A DNA stretch of 64,000 bases. It comes from Pascua guehoae (Eukaryota; Basidiomycota; Tremellomycetes; Trichosporonales; Trichosporonaceae). A model generated the notes under the pieces. That model did not search any database and was not told the origin of the DNA. It worked only from the letters and a program-made list of their open reading frames with translations. The translations under genes and the position numbers were made by a program. The stretch spans positions 2,294,761-2,358,760 of the forward strand of contig BCJX01000003.1 of NCBI GenBank assembly GCA_001600415.1, written 5' to 3'. Numbering within the stretch: the stretch's first letter is position 1; every line of letters starts with the position of its first letter. This document shows, in pieces, positions 12,604 to 27,940 of the stretch.

Positions 12604-14155
12604 TCACGCGTCGGCATACATCTGGTCGGGCGTTTTCTGGCATTAGCGTCGGGTGCCAATGGTAGGAGCTCTGGGTGGTGGCGCTGCACGACTGTGGCCC
12701 TGTCGTATACCTCGACGTTTGGCGATTCCCTGCCAACGACCATGGTCTGCTGTCTCCACTTACTTTGAACACTGCCAAGCCTGCCAAGATGGCGACGATG
12801 AACACCACAATGTCGTACGTGACCCATAAGAGCGCCCAGGCTGGCGTCAGCTGTCTGTGAACCATGGATCCAACCCACTGCAGGGGGACACCTCGGTGAA
12901 GTGTTCCCGTGTCAAAACGGGTAGAGACTCACAGCTCGGACTCCAGCCGATGACCTTTGCAAACTGCGAGCAGTCGCTGCCGTTTTCCTTGATGAACAGG
13001 CGTTCGTCGAGAAAGTCCCACAGCGCGTAGAAGAGGTGCAGGATGCCGACAAAGAGGACTAGTGTGAGCAGGGAGTGAGGGGGACATTGGGCCTACCGTA
13101 GAAGCGCAGGGCGCTTCCGTGGTCTACAAACCACAGGCCGATGAGGACGGCTTCGGTCACGATGAGGCTGACCACGGGGCTGTGCTGTCAGTGGAACCCC
13201 CTTGTTGTCTCTCGTCTTACATCCAGTGGTCGACGCGGATGAGGGGAACGAGGAGGCCGAATGCGATTGTGAACGATGCGATTTTGGAGGCCACAATGTC
13301 GACTGGGAGTGAGTGAAGACCACTTGGCAAGGTGGATTGTCGTCGGCTTGATATTCCCAGACACTCACATGCACAAAACTATCAGCGTTAGCTACAAGCA
13401 CTCCTCGACCCTCCCAGGCTGCACTCCCTGCCCCACTCACGACATATAAGAACCCAACGACCGAACTGCCAAAGTACCCCGCCCCGAGGGTGAGCACACA
13501 GCGGAAACTCCGATGCCGCTGCTCGTAGGTCACACGCTCGTCCCACCCGCCCTCGAACGGGCGCTCGTGGGGGAGCAAGAGGCCGTCGATGCTGCACATC
13601 CCCCCAGTATTGGGGTCGATGCAGACATAGCGCACGCGGCCACCGCACAGCAGGCCCGTGACGAGGTGGAACGCTTCGTGCGTGGCGACGACAAAGAGCT
13701 GGTGGGTGGTTAATGGTGGCTCCGAGACAGTGGGGCGTCTGAAACGCCGCATTTGGGTGTCGCTGCACGGCATGCTGCCAGGCGTAATGACGCACCTTGA
13801 ACGCCATGATGGCGTCTTGGATGATGGGGAGGTTCCATGCCAGGAGCGCGCCGAGGACCATGACGCCCGCGGCGATGATGGTGTTTGTCTCTGGTTGTCA
13901 GTGGACCTGGTCAAGACAGGCTTTGAAGCTTAGGATGGAGGGCGCGTGTCCCACAGTTGGAGACTCACGGAAACGGTTGGGCACGAGGTCGGGTGTCGCG
14001 CGAGCCACGAGTGTAGTCGTATTGGCCAGAGCTGGGATGTTGGGTATGCTCATGTTTGATCCAACATGGCCCAGTCCAGCGGCCAGGGACGCAACACCCT
14101 CCGACACCCCTGTAATCACTGAAGGCGCCATCCTAGTCGCTGTCGGCGTTGACAA
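12604..14155 (-). CDS. Peptidase M50B-like integral membrane protein
   Basis: Multi-pass membrane protein of the fungal M50B-like metallopeptidase family (site-2-protease relatives). The start ATG at 14155 opens an exon with a Thr/Pro/Ala-rich N-terminus ending DLVPNRF. The next exon has a membrane segment (IIAAGVMVLGALLAWNL). The zinc site is visible as VVATHEAFHLVTGLL (HExxH at about 13695-13680), followed by CIDPNTGGMC, the DP-x-x-GG element seen in this family. Later exons add further hydrophobic spans (GFLYVV, ASFTIAFGLLVPLIRVDHW, LVLFVGILHLFYALWDFLDE, TYDIVVFIVAILAGLAVFK). Introns are short with GTGAGT/GTAAGT donors. The 3' end is my best guess: one frame gives a stop at 12604 after MYADA. 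The substrate is unknown. Confidence 0.78.
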
Positions 14156-15329
14156 TCACGGCGAGAGCGGCCTCTAGATCCGGGCCAGCGACATGGGTTA
14201 CTGCAAGAAGGTGTCGACAGAGGAGTAAGAACAGACAAAAGTCATAAAGCACGTCCTCTGCAGTCACTCGCGTCTGTGACTGGGGATAATGTTGCACGGT
14301 CCTCTTTTTGTTTGTGTCCTATTTCTCCACTCTCCACTAGTTTGCCACCCAAACGCACGCGCGCGCGCCTTCTCCACTTCGCACCACGCACGGTCCTTCT
14401 CTCCACCCTTCCCGCCTTTTGAGATCGGCCTACAGTACATGTCCGTCGGTCAGCCACCGACGACCTCGGAGAAGGGTGACGAGATTTGGTCTGCTGATCG
14501 GAAGAGCATCCCTCTGGCCTCTGGTCTGGGGCCAAGCAAGTATTGCGGCTTCTTGCACCGCTCTGATCACTCTGGAGCTTCTCGCTCCACCCAGAGCTCC
14601 ACGGAAGCAAATGGACGGGGCTGTGGAGCGTGTCCCAGTGCCTTTACCCCTCAAGATGTGCAACTGTCTCTACTCTATGGCGGTCAGTTCTACCAGCTCT
14701 GCAATTGTCCGTTCAGCAGCTACCGAGCGTTCATGCCTGCGACTGCAGCAGACGGTCCGAATGGGACAAGTGGCAGTGCCGTCGTCGGTTCACAGGCACG
14801 GCCCGGTCAAGACCTTGGTGCGACAAGTATCTCGATCGTGGCCTTGCACAGGCTCTTGATACTAGCACCGTTCAAGCCGCAAGACATTCACAATGGTACA
14901 ATGGAATGCCTCGTGAAAGGCTTGTTGCTGCTCAACTGTCATTCCGCGTTGCACATGAGCTGAAAGAAAGTCAATCGCGGGATCGTGGGGACCCCGCGCC
15001 ACACTGTTGCCCTGTTTTCAAAGTCCGAAGGCGTCCGATCTCCCACGGTTGTCCCTTTCCCACGCCTGCTCCCCACCTGTGCTGAAGCCGAATGGTGAAA
15101 CGGGACCCAGGCCAACCCGCTCCGCGTCAAAGCCTTTTGCTCGTGCTGGCTGGTGCTGGCTGGGTGCTCGCTCACTCGCTGCTCGCTGGCAATTGGCAGC
15201 TTGGCACCCCTGCACTGCGAGGCCTGGCACCCAGCACCGTGCTCGTGCTCGCGCGGCACCCTCTGTACGTCAGATTCAATTCCATCACTCTGTAACATCT
15301 CTACCCATCCGTCCCACATTCGTTAAACC
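14156..15329. other. Divergent intergenic region, M50B-like / MIC10
   Basis: 1.17 kb between divergent starts. A 225-codon plus-strand open frame (14289-14963) lacks the codon bias of neighbouring genes and shows no recognisable domain, so I leave it unannotated. Promoters of both flanking genes must lie here. Confidence 0.45.
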
Positions 15330-16590
15330 ATGTCGTCGACCCCTGTTGCGCCCGTCGCCCCCATCCCCAGCGAGGAAGTCATTGCCCGCAAGGTAAGTAG
15401 AGTATGGCGAAAAAGTGTACACGGCACCCGAGACGGGGTGCGGGCGCGCGCGGATAAACCCATTGTGAGCGCGATGCTGACGGACAGTTTGACAACTGCG
15501 TGAGTTATCCTCGTGCCCTTCTCTGAGCGCTCGGAGTGGACCGACAATGGATGGTTCCATCTGGCGCACGACCGCTCGCTCTAAGAGCGGCCGACGGGTG
15601 ACGCACGACGGATGCACCGAGGCTGAGCGGGCTCGGCGGACCCCTGTTGTCTCCGACATTTCGATGCCCGCTGCGGATGCGTCTCCTCCTCGCCGTCATG
15701 TCCACGAGCAACTGCAGCCCACACGATATCACAGCCCAACGTGATTAGCGGCTCCGGCGCCCAGCGAGTGCGAGCTGCCCATCGACACAAGCGACACAGG
15801 AACGCGAAGCAACACCAGCTTGGACCTTCACCTCCCCTCCACCGCCAGCTATCATTTTGCTAATGCCAGGTTGCCGACCTCATCGTCAATGCAGGTGTCG
15901 GCTTTGGCGTGGGTGTCGTCGCGTCGGTCCTCCTCTTCCGTCGTGAGTTTGGCAAGCCGGGTAGGAGAGTTGGTGCTGACGGCAGGTCGTGGATGGCCCG
16001 TTGCGCTCTCGACTGGGTGAGTAGGTGGGCAAGGAGAGGAACGGGGGTTGTGGAGACTGGCTGGAGGGGGAGAGTGGGCGGGAGGGCGGGCGTGGACTGG
16101 GAGTGGGAGAGGCACGTTGGATCGGGAAGGATAAGTCGCCGGAGGAGTTGGAGAAGAGAGTGAATACCTCCAGGGAGACAACGTGTGGAGCAGTGCGAGC
16201 AGAGCTGGGGGTTCGACTCCAGACGCTACGGGCGTGAGAGCCGGCTGCAGCTGCAGGCTCCACTGGGGGCAAGGACGAAGGGAATATGAGAGACCAGGGG
16301 GGGTGAAGAAGAAACGGCGGGTCGGGAGGGAGCGGGCACAACATGGGGAACTCGCAGCACGGATTGAGAGGAGGCAAGGACAGCCAGAACGAGCAGCCAC
16401 ATGGAAGCCTGGCTTCCCGCGCGTACAGCTTATGGACCGATGCTAACGGACAGCTTCGGTGCCGGTGTCGCCTACTCGAACGTGAGCAGCTACTGTTACC
16501 GCGCCGAACACTCAGCTGACACAACAGTGCAACTACTCGCTCAACCCTTACGTCCTTCCGGGCACCAAGGTGCTTCCCAAGCAGCAGTAA
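15330..16590 (+). CDS. MIC10: MICOS complex subunit Mic10
   Basis: Small inner-mitochondrial-membrane protein that bends cristae junctions as part of MICOS. Six exons: 15330-15392, 15488-15499, 15870-15942, 15986-16016, 16454-16481, 16528-16590, giving 89 residues. The protein has the family layout: a short N-terminus, then ARK-FDNC-VADLIVNAGVGFGVG, LFRRRGWPVAL and GFGAGVAYSN, i.e. two glycine-rich membrane hairpin segments with GxGxG motifs separated by a basic RRR-x-WP turn. Exon 2 is only 12 nt and encodes FDNC, which matches the W-D-x-C position known in animal MIC10. Intron 4 is long (437 nt) and ends with a TGCTAAC branch-like site before ACAG. All splice sites are GT-AG and the frame closes exactly at TAA 16588. 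Confidence 0.93.
15488..15499 (+). other. MIC10: 12-nt micro-exon of MIC10
   Basis: TTTGACAACTGC is flanked by a GGACAG acceptor and a GTGAGT donor and is in phase 0 on both sides. It supplies FDNC, aligned with W-D-R-C of animal MIC10. Gene predictors would tend to skip it without losing frame. Confidence 0.85.
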
Positions 16591-16928
16591 AAGCCCAGTG
16601 GCATCTCTAGATAATGACGCGTATGCTATTGAGGGGCATAGAATGAAGCTGGAGCAGCTTGTTTATGCCGTGTCTATTGTGGTGTTGTGTTTGTGCGAGT
16701 AGTGTGTCTTGGATGGTGGTTGCGTACGGTCGCCCAGCTCGGCGGATCGCGCAGATGGCGAGTGTATCCACGCCCGCATTATCGGATATCCGAGGACGCC
16801 TTTGTCGCTATTTCTTCGCGCTCTCAATGCTGTGGTCGCGAGGTGACTCGTCGGCCGTCGGTAGAATCACGCAGGACGCAAGAAGCCACTTTGTCCACGC
16901 GATTACCCGCTGGCTGGACGACAGCGCA
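16591..16928. other. Convergent 3' region
   Basis: Gap between the stop codons of MIC10 (+) and the small membrane protein (-). It should contain both 3' UTRs; I see no other feature. Confidence 0.5.
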
Positions 16929-17320
16929 CTACGACCTGCGCTCCCTGGCCAGCTCAGCCTGGATCTCGTTGGCCTCCTCGCCCTGGCGGATCCAAGGAGC
17001 GCCACCGATACCCTTGTTGTGGTGCAGAATGCTGTCGCGGCCGGCACGCTCCGGGTCGAGCGCGTCAGCTCGCGAGGGGGCCCGGCGTTGTTCTTCGCCC
17101 ATGTAAGCTGTGTGTCAGATAGTTTCTGGTAGCTTCAGGGGTTGCAACTGTAGTGGGAGAGTGAGGTAGACCTACAGCGACGGTACAGGATGGCCGAGGT
17201 GACGACCAGGAGGGGGAAGGAGATGATGATTGTCTGGACGTCAGCTTTTGCCCCGGGAGCTTGGTGAACCAAATGCCGACTCACTCTTAAGCGCTTGGCG
17301 TCAGCTGTGAGCGGAGCCAT
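16929..17320 (-). CDS. Small single-pass membrane protein, function unknown
   Basis: Three exons (17285-17320, 17176-17233, 16929-17107) give 90 residues with perfect frame closure. The short basic N-terminus (MAPLTADAKRLR) leads into one membrane segment (TIIISFPLLVVTSAILYRR), then a charged soluble tail containing SYMGEEQRRAPSRAD, a KGIGGAPWIRQGEEAN block and many Glu/Arg. Third codon positions are nearly all C/G, a good sign of a real gene. The topology, a short N-terminus, one helix and a charged C-terminus, is common among mitochondrial inner-membrane assembly factors, but I do not recognise the family and assign no function. It is convergent with MIC10 and divergent from the RNase H/RRM gene. 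Confidence 0.75.
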
Positions 17321-17944
17321 GATGACAGTGGTGTTGGGGAGGAGGTTAGACCGAGAGAGAGAGGAAATGTGTATGCGACACCTTCTTGCTTGCTTGTACC
17401 AAGAACATTGCCCTCGACGTCTCCTTGGTACGCCAGTCAGGCACGATGCCACATGGCTAAGTGGGGGGAGTATACTGTACTGCCAAGTTGTCTTTGCTGA
17501 GGATTTGATTCCGTGTGTGTGACACACCAACAAGCGACCATCACACGCCTGCGCGCTGCTGCTAGTGCAATGCCAATCCCCGTCACCTCTCGTTCTTTTG
17601 ATTGTCTCCTCTTCTCCGTGTCTCTCTCCCTCTCTGTCTCTCCCTCTCCTCTTTCGGTCCCTCCCCTCCTCAGCCTTACTTCTCCATTTCTCTCCCATTC
17701 CACTCTCAGCTCCTACTCTTTTGTCCAATCACCCATAAACCCCCCTGCTTGCTTGATTCTACTCACCACCAACTTTAAAAACCACTTCTGCCCCCCACTA
17801 CCCCCCCTCCGTTACCACCTTTCGCGCCACCGCAACCTTGCACCTCTGTAAGCGTCCTGCCTGACCCTCTGACTCGCGCGTCAGTCCCCCTGACCCACAG
17901 TCACCATCCATCACCCATCACACACCGCCACCACCTAAAACGAC
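17321..17944. promoter_or_regulatory. Divergent promoter region with CT-rich tracts
   Basis: 624 bp between divergent starts. The half nearer the plus-strand gene is strongly pyrimidine-rich (TCTCTCTCCCTCT and CCCCCCTCC blocks, 17600-17830), a pattern typical of fungal promoters just upstream of transcription starts. Confidence 0.5.
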
Positions 17945-20814
17945 ATGGTCTACAACGCCGGAGGCTATCCTCCCGCGCGCTACACTGGTGGCTACGAGAC
18001 ACCCTATCACCCCCAGCCACCGCCCGCACCTTCCGCTTCCGGAATGCCGCCGCCCACACTCCCCACCGGTATGCCTCCGCCTCCGGGTGGATTCCCGCCG
18101 TTCCCGCCGGGTGCGTTTGGCGGCCCTGCCCAGACACCCTCGTTCCACTCGCCGTACGACGAGTACCCATCCAACGCTGCGTCGCGCACGCCCAACTTTT
18201 ACGACGCGACGCCTGTGGCTCGCAAGTACGACCAGCAGCAGCAGGACGCCTATGACCCGTACGCCGCTGGATACGACCCTGGCACGCCCCAGATGCGCAC
18301 TGCTCCCACCAACGCGCCGCCCTTTCCCCCTACTCGCGCGCCAGCTCCGGCGCCAACCTCGACCCTCATTACTCTTCCAGGACACGCCTCTTTACCTAGT
18401 CGTCCCGTGACCAGCGCTGTGCCGCCTAGCGACGCGACAGAGCTCAAGCTCCTGACGGCACCGACCACTGCGACAATCGGCGAGTACACTGCCAACATCT
18501 TCTCGCTCCCGCCGCAGCCCCTGCCGATCACAAAGTACGTGGTTGTCAACCCAGACGACGCGATCGACGTGCACCGTGCCATTTGCCAGAGCGGCATCAC
18601 CAAGAGCGTGTGGTACGCGGACGGATCGAATCGTGCTGGCGAAGGGTGGGGCGCAGCGATCGAGTGGGTCCTCGAGACGGGCATGTCGGGCGCAAAGCTT
18701 CGCACGTGTGTCGGCAATGTCGACTCGCTCGGTACCGAGCTGGGCGCAATCATCAAGGCAGTCGAGGGCTTCCGCGACCATTTACAGCAGTCAATCCGCA
18801 CCCAAAAGCCCATGTCGCACGAGTTTGTCCTGTTTTGCTCGTCTGCCGCGGCCATTGTGAGCCTCGACACGTCGTCTCGCCCCGAGAGCATTAAATTTTG
18901 CCAGATTTGGCGCGACCTTTGCACCGATTTCCTCAAGGCACACATGACGCTCGTGTGGCTTCCCAAGGCGTGCGACGTTGAGGGCTTCAACCTCGCCGAG
19001 CGTATTGCCAATGTCGCATCGTCCAACAGCTACCAAAAGCGCCGCAAGGAACGCACCATTCCGGAAATGTATATGCGTCTTGGTGGCGGCGAACCCGCCG
19101 CCGGTGGCAGCACCGAAGCCGGACCGTGGCAGCGCGGTGACGCCGACCCGTCCCGTCGCAAGTCGCCGTTTGAGCGGCCCGTGCCCCTTCCCATGGTTCT
19201 TCCTGAAAGTCTGCCCAAGGCCGAGCCGCGCTCCAGGTCGCCGTCGAGGTCGAGATCGAGGTCGCATTCTCGTTCGCGCTCACCACGCCGGGGCGCTCTC
19301 ATGCGTGACGCCGTGGCCGACGAAGAGGAGCCGATCCAGCCCCGAGCGGGCGCGCTGTGTGTGACAAAGTGAGCCAGCCGTGGTGTGCGTGTATCGTCGG
19401 TGCTTACCAGATCCAGCTTTCCAGCAAACGCAAACGCAAGGGACATTGGTATGCTGTTTGCGCAATTTGGTGAAATGTGAGCCCACGCAATGCCCCTGCG
19501 CTAACTCTTTAGCGTGACCGTCGACCTCTTTTCAATTCCTCCAGTCAAGTCGCGCTTTGCATTTGTCGCATACGACGACCCGAGTGTTGGCGTCAAGGCC
19601 ATTGAGGCGTTCCACCGCAAGCGGATCGACCTCACCACCCCTTTTGCTCGCGAAAATGCCGACAACCTCGCCATCTGGAAGGGCTGGAACGGCGCCTTGG
19701 CTGTGGTCGAGTCGGAAGCTGACAGGCTTGTGCCTCTGAGCCTTTCTCAAGACATTCCCGAGCTCCCGGACTATGCTATTGCGGACCGCCGGCAGCCTGA
19801 GGCCAACGCAGAAAAGAAGCGCAACTGGCAGGACGACCGTGAACCGTGAGTGGGACCGGCAGCAGTGAACGTCTTGTCTAACACTATCACAGCTCGCCTC
19901 AGAAACGGGCTCGTCAAGACCTTACCTCTGACCACGTTAAGAGCCCCTCTGACGCTCACTCACGGACGGGTTTCGCTGGGCTTCCGCCGCGCCCCTCGGT
20001 CTCGATCCCTGGAGACCAAGCAGTCGCAGCGACGTCACCCAGCATTACCAACCACAATGGCGGTCCTCACCGTTCTCACCCTCTTCACCCTTCTCTTCCC
20101 CCTACCCCTCTGACCGCGTCGCGCGGACCCGACACTTCGCGCACGGTGACACCTGTTACCGCCACGTCCAAGTCGCCAGTGGGTGCTGCCGCCGACGCAA
20201 GGGCGGCACCACTTGGCGGCAACTCTGCGTCCATGCCGCAAGAGTTCCCCATCAAGCTGAGCGGCAAGACGCTTGTCGCTCTCATCAACCTCGTCAACTC
20301 GGTCTTTGTAAAGCACGACAAGTCCAACTGGATCGCCCACACGTGCCTCATTGCGACCGACATTGACCAGGCCCGCCGCCAGCTGCAGGATGACCTGTAT
20401 GCAACGGATGAGGCGATTATCACAAACGACGACCTGGAGCGCACGCTTACGACGCGCGGTTTCACCACTGCTCGCATCGACGCATTCGTTTCCAAGGTGC
20501 TCAAGGTCCTCGACGGTATTGCGGCTGAAGACGAGGCCGAGCCTGGTGAGATTGGCGCTGGGGAAACCGCCGAGACGTACGACGTTCCTGCCCTCGAGCA
20601 AGATCTTGAACGCGCGCTGCAACACTATCCCGAGCAGACGCGTGAGGCCATGACTGCCGCTGCCAAGGTCCTCGAGTACCTGCACCGTGGCCAAGAGGCA
20701 CAGGAGAAGAAGCGCGTCGACGTTGAGCGCCGCGTCGGCGTCATGAATGGCATGGTAAAGATTGGCGAGCAGGTTAGCGCCGTTGTGCGCTTCCTGCTGA
20801 CCGAGGAAAAGTAG
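17945..20814 (+). CDS. RNase H-fold / RS / RRM fusion protein, probably non-catalytic
   Basis: Four exons (17945-19368, 19417-19476, 19513-19845, 19893-20814) give 912 residues. Order of parts: Pro/Gly/Tyr-rich N-terminus (1-165); a retroelement-like RNase H fold (about 195-385) with VWYADGSN (Asp226), SLGTELGAI (Glu265), VLFCSSAAAIVSL where the usual DS is SS (299-300), and VWLPKACDVEGFNLAERIA in place of the usual W-PGH...GNE-AD block; an Arg/Ser-dipeptide stretch (about 415-445); an RRM whose RNP2 (ALCVTNFP) is completed across an intron, then ARDIGMLFAQFGEI and RNP1-like SRFAFVAYDDP; and a Ser/Pro linker and a helical C-terminal region (KLSGKTLVALINLVNSVFV, EYLHRGQEAQEKKRVD). Two of the RNase H metal ligands are missing, so an RNA- or hybrid-binding role is more likely than cleavage. 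I know of no named family with this architecture. Confidence 0.85.
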
Positions 20815-22490
20815 AAGATTTGAAGTGTGGGTGTCGTAGGAGGTCGTGATATCTATGTATCTTGTCGGTTGCAGCGGCCACGTGGGGGATGTGCCTGAGG
20901 GGTGTGATTGATGTAAATGTCAAAACTGGCCAATGGCGACGTGCCGCGGCGTAGCGCGCAGCATATGGTGTGCAGCGTATTTTTGGATGAGGCACAGCGT
21001 GCTAGCTCCGCGTTCGACGAGCGTGCCTGTAAACTTTTCGGGGCCGTCGCGGACGCGAACAAGTGTGCTAGGAAAGTGTGCTGGCAAGCAGTGCTGTGCT
21101 CGATGCAGTGCTCGATGCATGCAACTGTGTATTCTGGCGTCGGACGCGTTCTTGTTTGCGAGGATGCGAGTGGTTATAAAAAACGTCTGCGTCGGCCGGT
21201 CATGATAGTTTACGACACTTTAAGGCTAGGAAAGCCTTGGCGTTGTCCATTCACGACAAAAGCCACACCAACAACGACCCAGGCAACACCCAGGGCCTCG
21301 TCTCACCCAGGGTCAATATGTCAATGGGCCAAAATCACACACCCATTTCATTTCATTTCATTTCATTTCATTTCATTTCATTTCATTTCGCATCCATCCA
21401 TCCATCCACTCTGCTGCACCCGCGCGCGCGCGCCCCGCGTCGACCCGCCAACTCTCCTCGTCCCGTGTCCACGTCGCGTCCCACAAAGAAAAAGAAAAAA
21501 ACGGTGCATGGTGCAACATACCCCTTTGCACTCTTTGCACGCTTGCACTCTTACCTCTCTTGCATGCTCCCAACCCACTACCGCGGCAATCCAGCACACT
21601 TCCTTTCAATTCGTTGTTTGTTTCGCCCAGTTTGAACACTTGGACGCAAGCCAACACTATTGCCCAGACAAGCCACAGCTTACGACGTCGAATTCAAACG
21701 ACCAGTGGCGCCGCCAACGCCAAGCACTACTGGTCCTCTTTTGCGCAGCGCCAGCACGACGAGTACCAGCACCAGCACCGACACGAGCGAGCATTGTTGA
21801 GCTGGCCCCCGCGTGCACGCCACCAGTGCGGCCATTGACGCCTCGTCCCTCGTCCACGCGCCCCCTTTGATCGATCGCCCTGAGCCGTAACCCGTCTGCC
21901 CTCGCCCTGCCCTCGGCGCAGGACCCGCCCCCCCCCCCCCCGGGCCTTTCCCTTTCCCCAGCTTTGATCCTCGGTCTCGACCGGCCTAGCCGTCTGACCA
22001 TCTTCGCATCATTGTCCACTCTGATCTCAAGTCGTCTTCCGGGTCGGGTCTGGGTCCGACATCTGCACGCGTCGATTCGATTGCTCGTTTGTCATTCTTC
22101 AAACTCTTTCATCACACGCAACGTCGCAACGTCGCAGCGCAACACGCCGGCCACGAGCACACGCGCACACGAGCACGCGAGCACGAGTACGAGTACGAGC
22201 ACGCTTGGATCGCCGTCCGTGCGCACCCGCGACGACGGAAATATCACGACGCACACCTCGGTGTCGTGTCTCGCCTCAAAAGTCACACTACCGACACTCA
22301 CTCGCACTCGGCGCGCTCACCCTCCCGCCCCCCCCCCCGCGTCCCCGAGCTAGTCCCGCCATCCCGTCGTCCCGCACGCACCCGTCCACCGAGCAACTAA
22401 ATTAACACCGCCATCGTTTGCCCATTGCTCCATTTTGGTTTCTCGATCTCCTTCCCCCCCTCGCTCCCCACTGGATACCCCGCCTTCACG
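20815..22490. other. Long intergenic region with simple repeats
   Basis: 1.7 kb between the RNase H/RRM stop and the CAS1-like start. Several long frames cross it, but they run straight through simple repeats and lack codon bias. It contains the (TTTCA)n tract, a poly-C run near 21929-21942 and a pyrimidine-rich leader before 22491. Confidence 0.6.
21346..21389 (+). repeat. (TTTCA)n microsatellite followed by (CATC)n
   Basis: About 8.8 perfect copies of TTTCA, then CATCCATCCATCCATCC at 21391-21407. Confidence 0.95.
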
Positions 22491-26121
<3,631 letters not shown>

Positions 26122-27940
26122 GGACAATGTGCTTTTTTACAACGCGGGTAGTACTAGGATGGGATTTTGGCAGAGATCAAATAGATAGATGCATATTCAT
26201 CGAGGGTTTTGCACGGCTTTGGGCGCGGTGCGACGCGCTGGGCCAGTATGGAACTGTGACTGTGGTGGGCTGGACGTCATGTTGGTCCTTGCTATTGTGG
26301 TGGTGTTTTGGCTGTCATTTCTGCTGGTTTCCGACCAGGCTGCCATTTCTGTGGGTTACCGACCAGCTGCATCGATGGCGGGCGTCTGGGACTTTACTGA
26401 CCTTGTGGGAGGGTTGTACTGGGCTAATGCTCTGTCTCTGAGCCAGCTGTGCCGAAAGTGTGCAAGGGGTACAAGGCCTCAAGCCACGGCGTGAACCACC
26501 TTATGTGTGCAGTGATCCTGCATCACAGTGCTGGCCCGGTCCCACGTCTAACAAAGTGGCACAGGTATGTACTCTTGCACTCGGACCTAAGAGCTTCATG
26601 CCGTTGGCAACGGATGACCTGCGGTTGAAATCCTGGTGTAGATCGCGTGGTGCGCGCTGGCTCTGGAGGGACAGAGGTACGACCAGAGCACGTGAATCCT
26701 CCCATGATGCATCGTTCACACCAACCTTCGATGCTCGATTGTTGGTCGCACTTCTTTCCCCGCCTGCACCTCACCAAACGAAGGCATCCCAGTGAGTGCT
26801 TTACTGCGGTACCCCCCATAGCTCACCCAATACAGGTGTATCTAGTATGTGATGGGACGATTGGCCCACAACCCGACCATGGGCTCTGTCACCTTGATAA
26901 TTGTCTCTCAACAACCATTGCAGTGAGCCTGGCAAAACTCGGCATCCATTTACATATCCCCCCCCAAAGGTATGGATCAATATCTGATATTCATGATTAG
27001 CATTTGAATGCTGTCCATGGCGGAAACATACCAGCCAACATCATATCTTGTTTGGTTGCACACCCAGTGGTCCCTCCCATTTGCCCATTGGCTTGTTTAT
27101 CACACTTGGTCAGCTTGGAATAGCATCTTGAGCATTAAGAGAGGTTTAATAGCCAAGGCCCGCACTGCAACAATAGAGAGTGACCTTCACCTCGGCCCTT
27201 GGAATTAGAATTGAAGGGCCGATGGTGATGGCCCATGCTCTTGGTGGCGGATCGTTTCGTGATATACTAGATACACCTGTACGACGACTTGTCGTATGAT
27301 TCCTGTGTGTCCACACTTCTAACCGTGGTACTATGAACGGTACGTTTGCTTGCTTGCTTGTTCGCGCTGCCGGCCCTGCCGCCGCTCCAAGGGCCAGCCC
27401 TAGAGGATCTATTTGTCGTGCTGCAAACCGGCTGCGAGTTTGGGTTGACCGCCAGCGTCTTGTTCCCAGATGTTGAACTCGTGTCCCTGTGGTGCTCGTG
27501 GTGGTGTGCTCGCAGGGTCGGCGATCGAGGTCGCAGCGCCCAAGGTAATGTCACCAGACTTGAGTCGTCGGGGAACGGGTAACATTCTGACAAAGAGGTA
27601 AGCGTCGGACGGGCTTGGTTCCAAAACTGCAGAAGGATGGTGAGAGAGGAGGGCCATTGACCAAGTGGGCTACGAGTACACCCGTGTGACTGGCAATGGA
27701 CGGCACGACCGCACGGCGGTACAATGGCACGACGGGGTGACGGTGCCCACACACAAGCATGCTCCCCCTCCGCAGCCTAGGCTTTCAAGTTTCCACTGGG
27801 GTGTGTTGTCATCGAAACTATGTCCAGTCCCCCGGTTATTGCGCCAAACGTAATACCTTTTCGTGCGAGTCCTTCCATCAAAACTGGGCACTGTACTGTA
27901 CTGTGCATGGCCTCTTGCAGTCTACAAAATCCACAAAAAT
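26122..27940. other. Gene-poor stretch, AT-richer than average
   Basis: 1.8 kb without a convincing gene. Open frames here are short or lack codon bias. At 27918-27985 there is an A-rich tract built on CTACAAAA/CACAAAA units, close to the presumed 3' end of the helicase gene. Confidence 0.55.

Noticed and set aside
14289..14963. 225-codon plus-strand open frame between M50B-like and MIC10
   Set aside because: Third-position bias is weak compared with neighbours, there is no recognisable motif, and it occupies the expected promoter region.
16180..16260. tRNA-like sequence with GGGGGTTCGACTCC
   Set aside because: The apparent T-arm has a wrong loop size, no acceptor stem or anticodon arm can be paired, and it lies inside MIC10 intron 4.
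17988..18410. Overlapping Arg/Pro-rich frames opposite and beside the RNase H/RRM gene
   Set aside because: Shadow frames of a strongly biased coding sequence.
17945..20814. Complete retrotransposon at the RNase H-like gene
   Set aside because: No reverse transcriptase, integrase, LTR or target-site duplication is seen; only the RNase H fold is present within an intron-containing host gene.
20917..21870. 317-codon plus-strand open frame
   Set aside because: It runs through the (TTTCA)n repeat (giving FHFIS repeats), lacks codon bias and shows no domain.
27267..27752. 161-codon minus-strand open frame
   Set aside because: Composition is random-like with no domain; it lies in a gene-poor AT-richer stretch.
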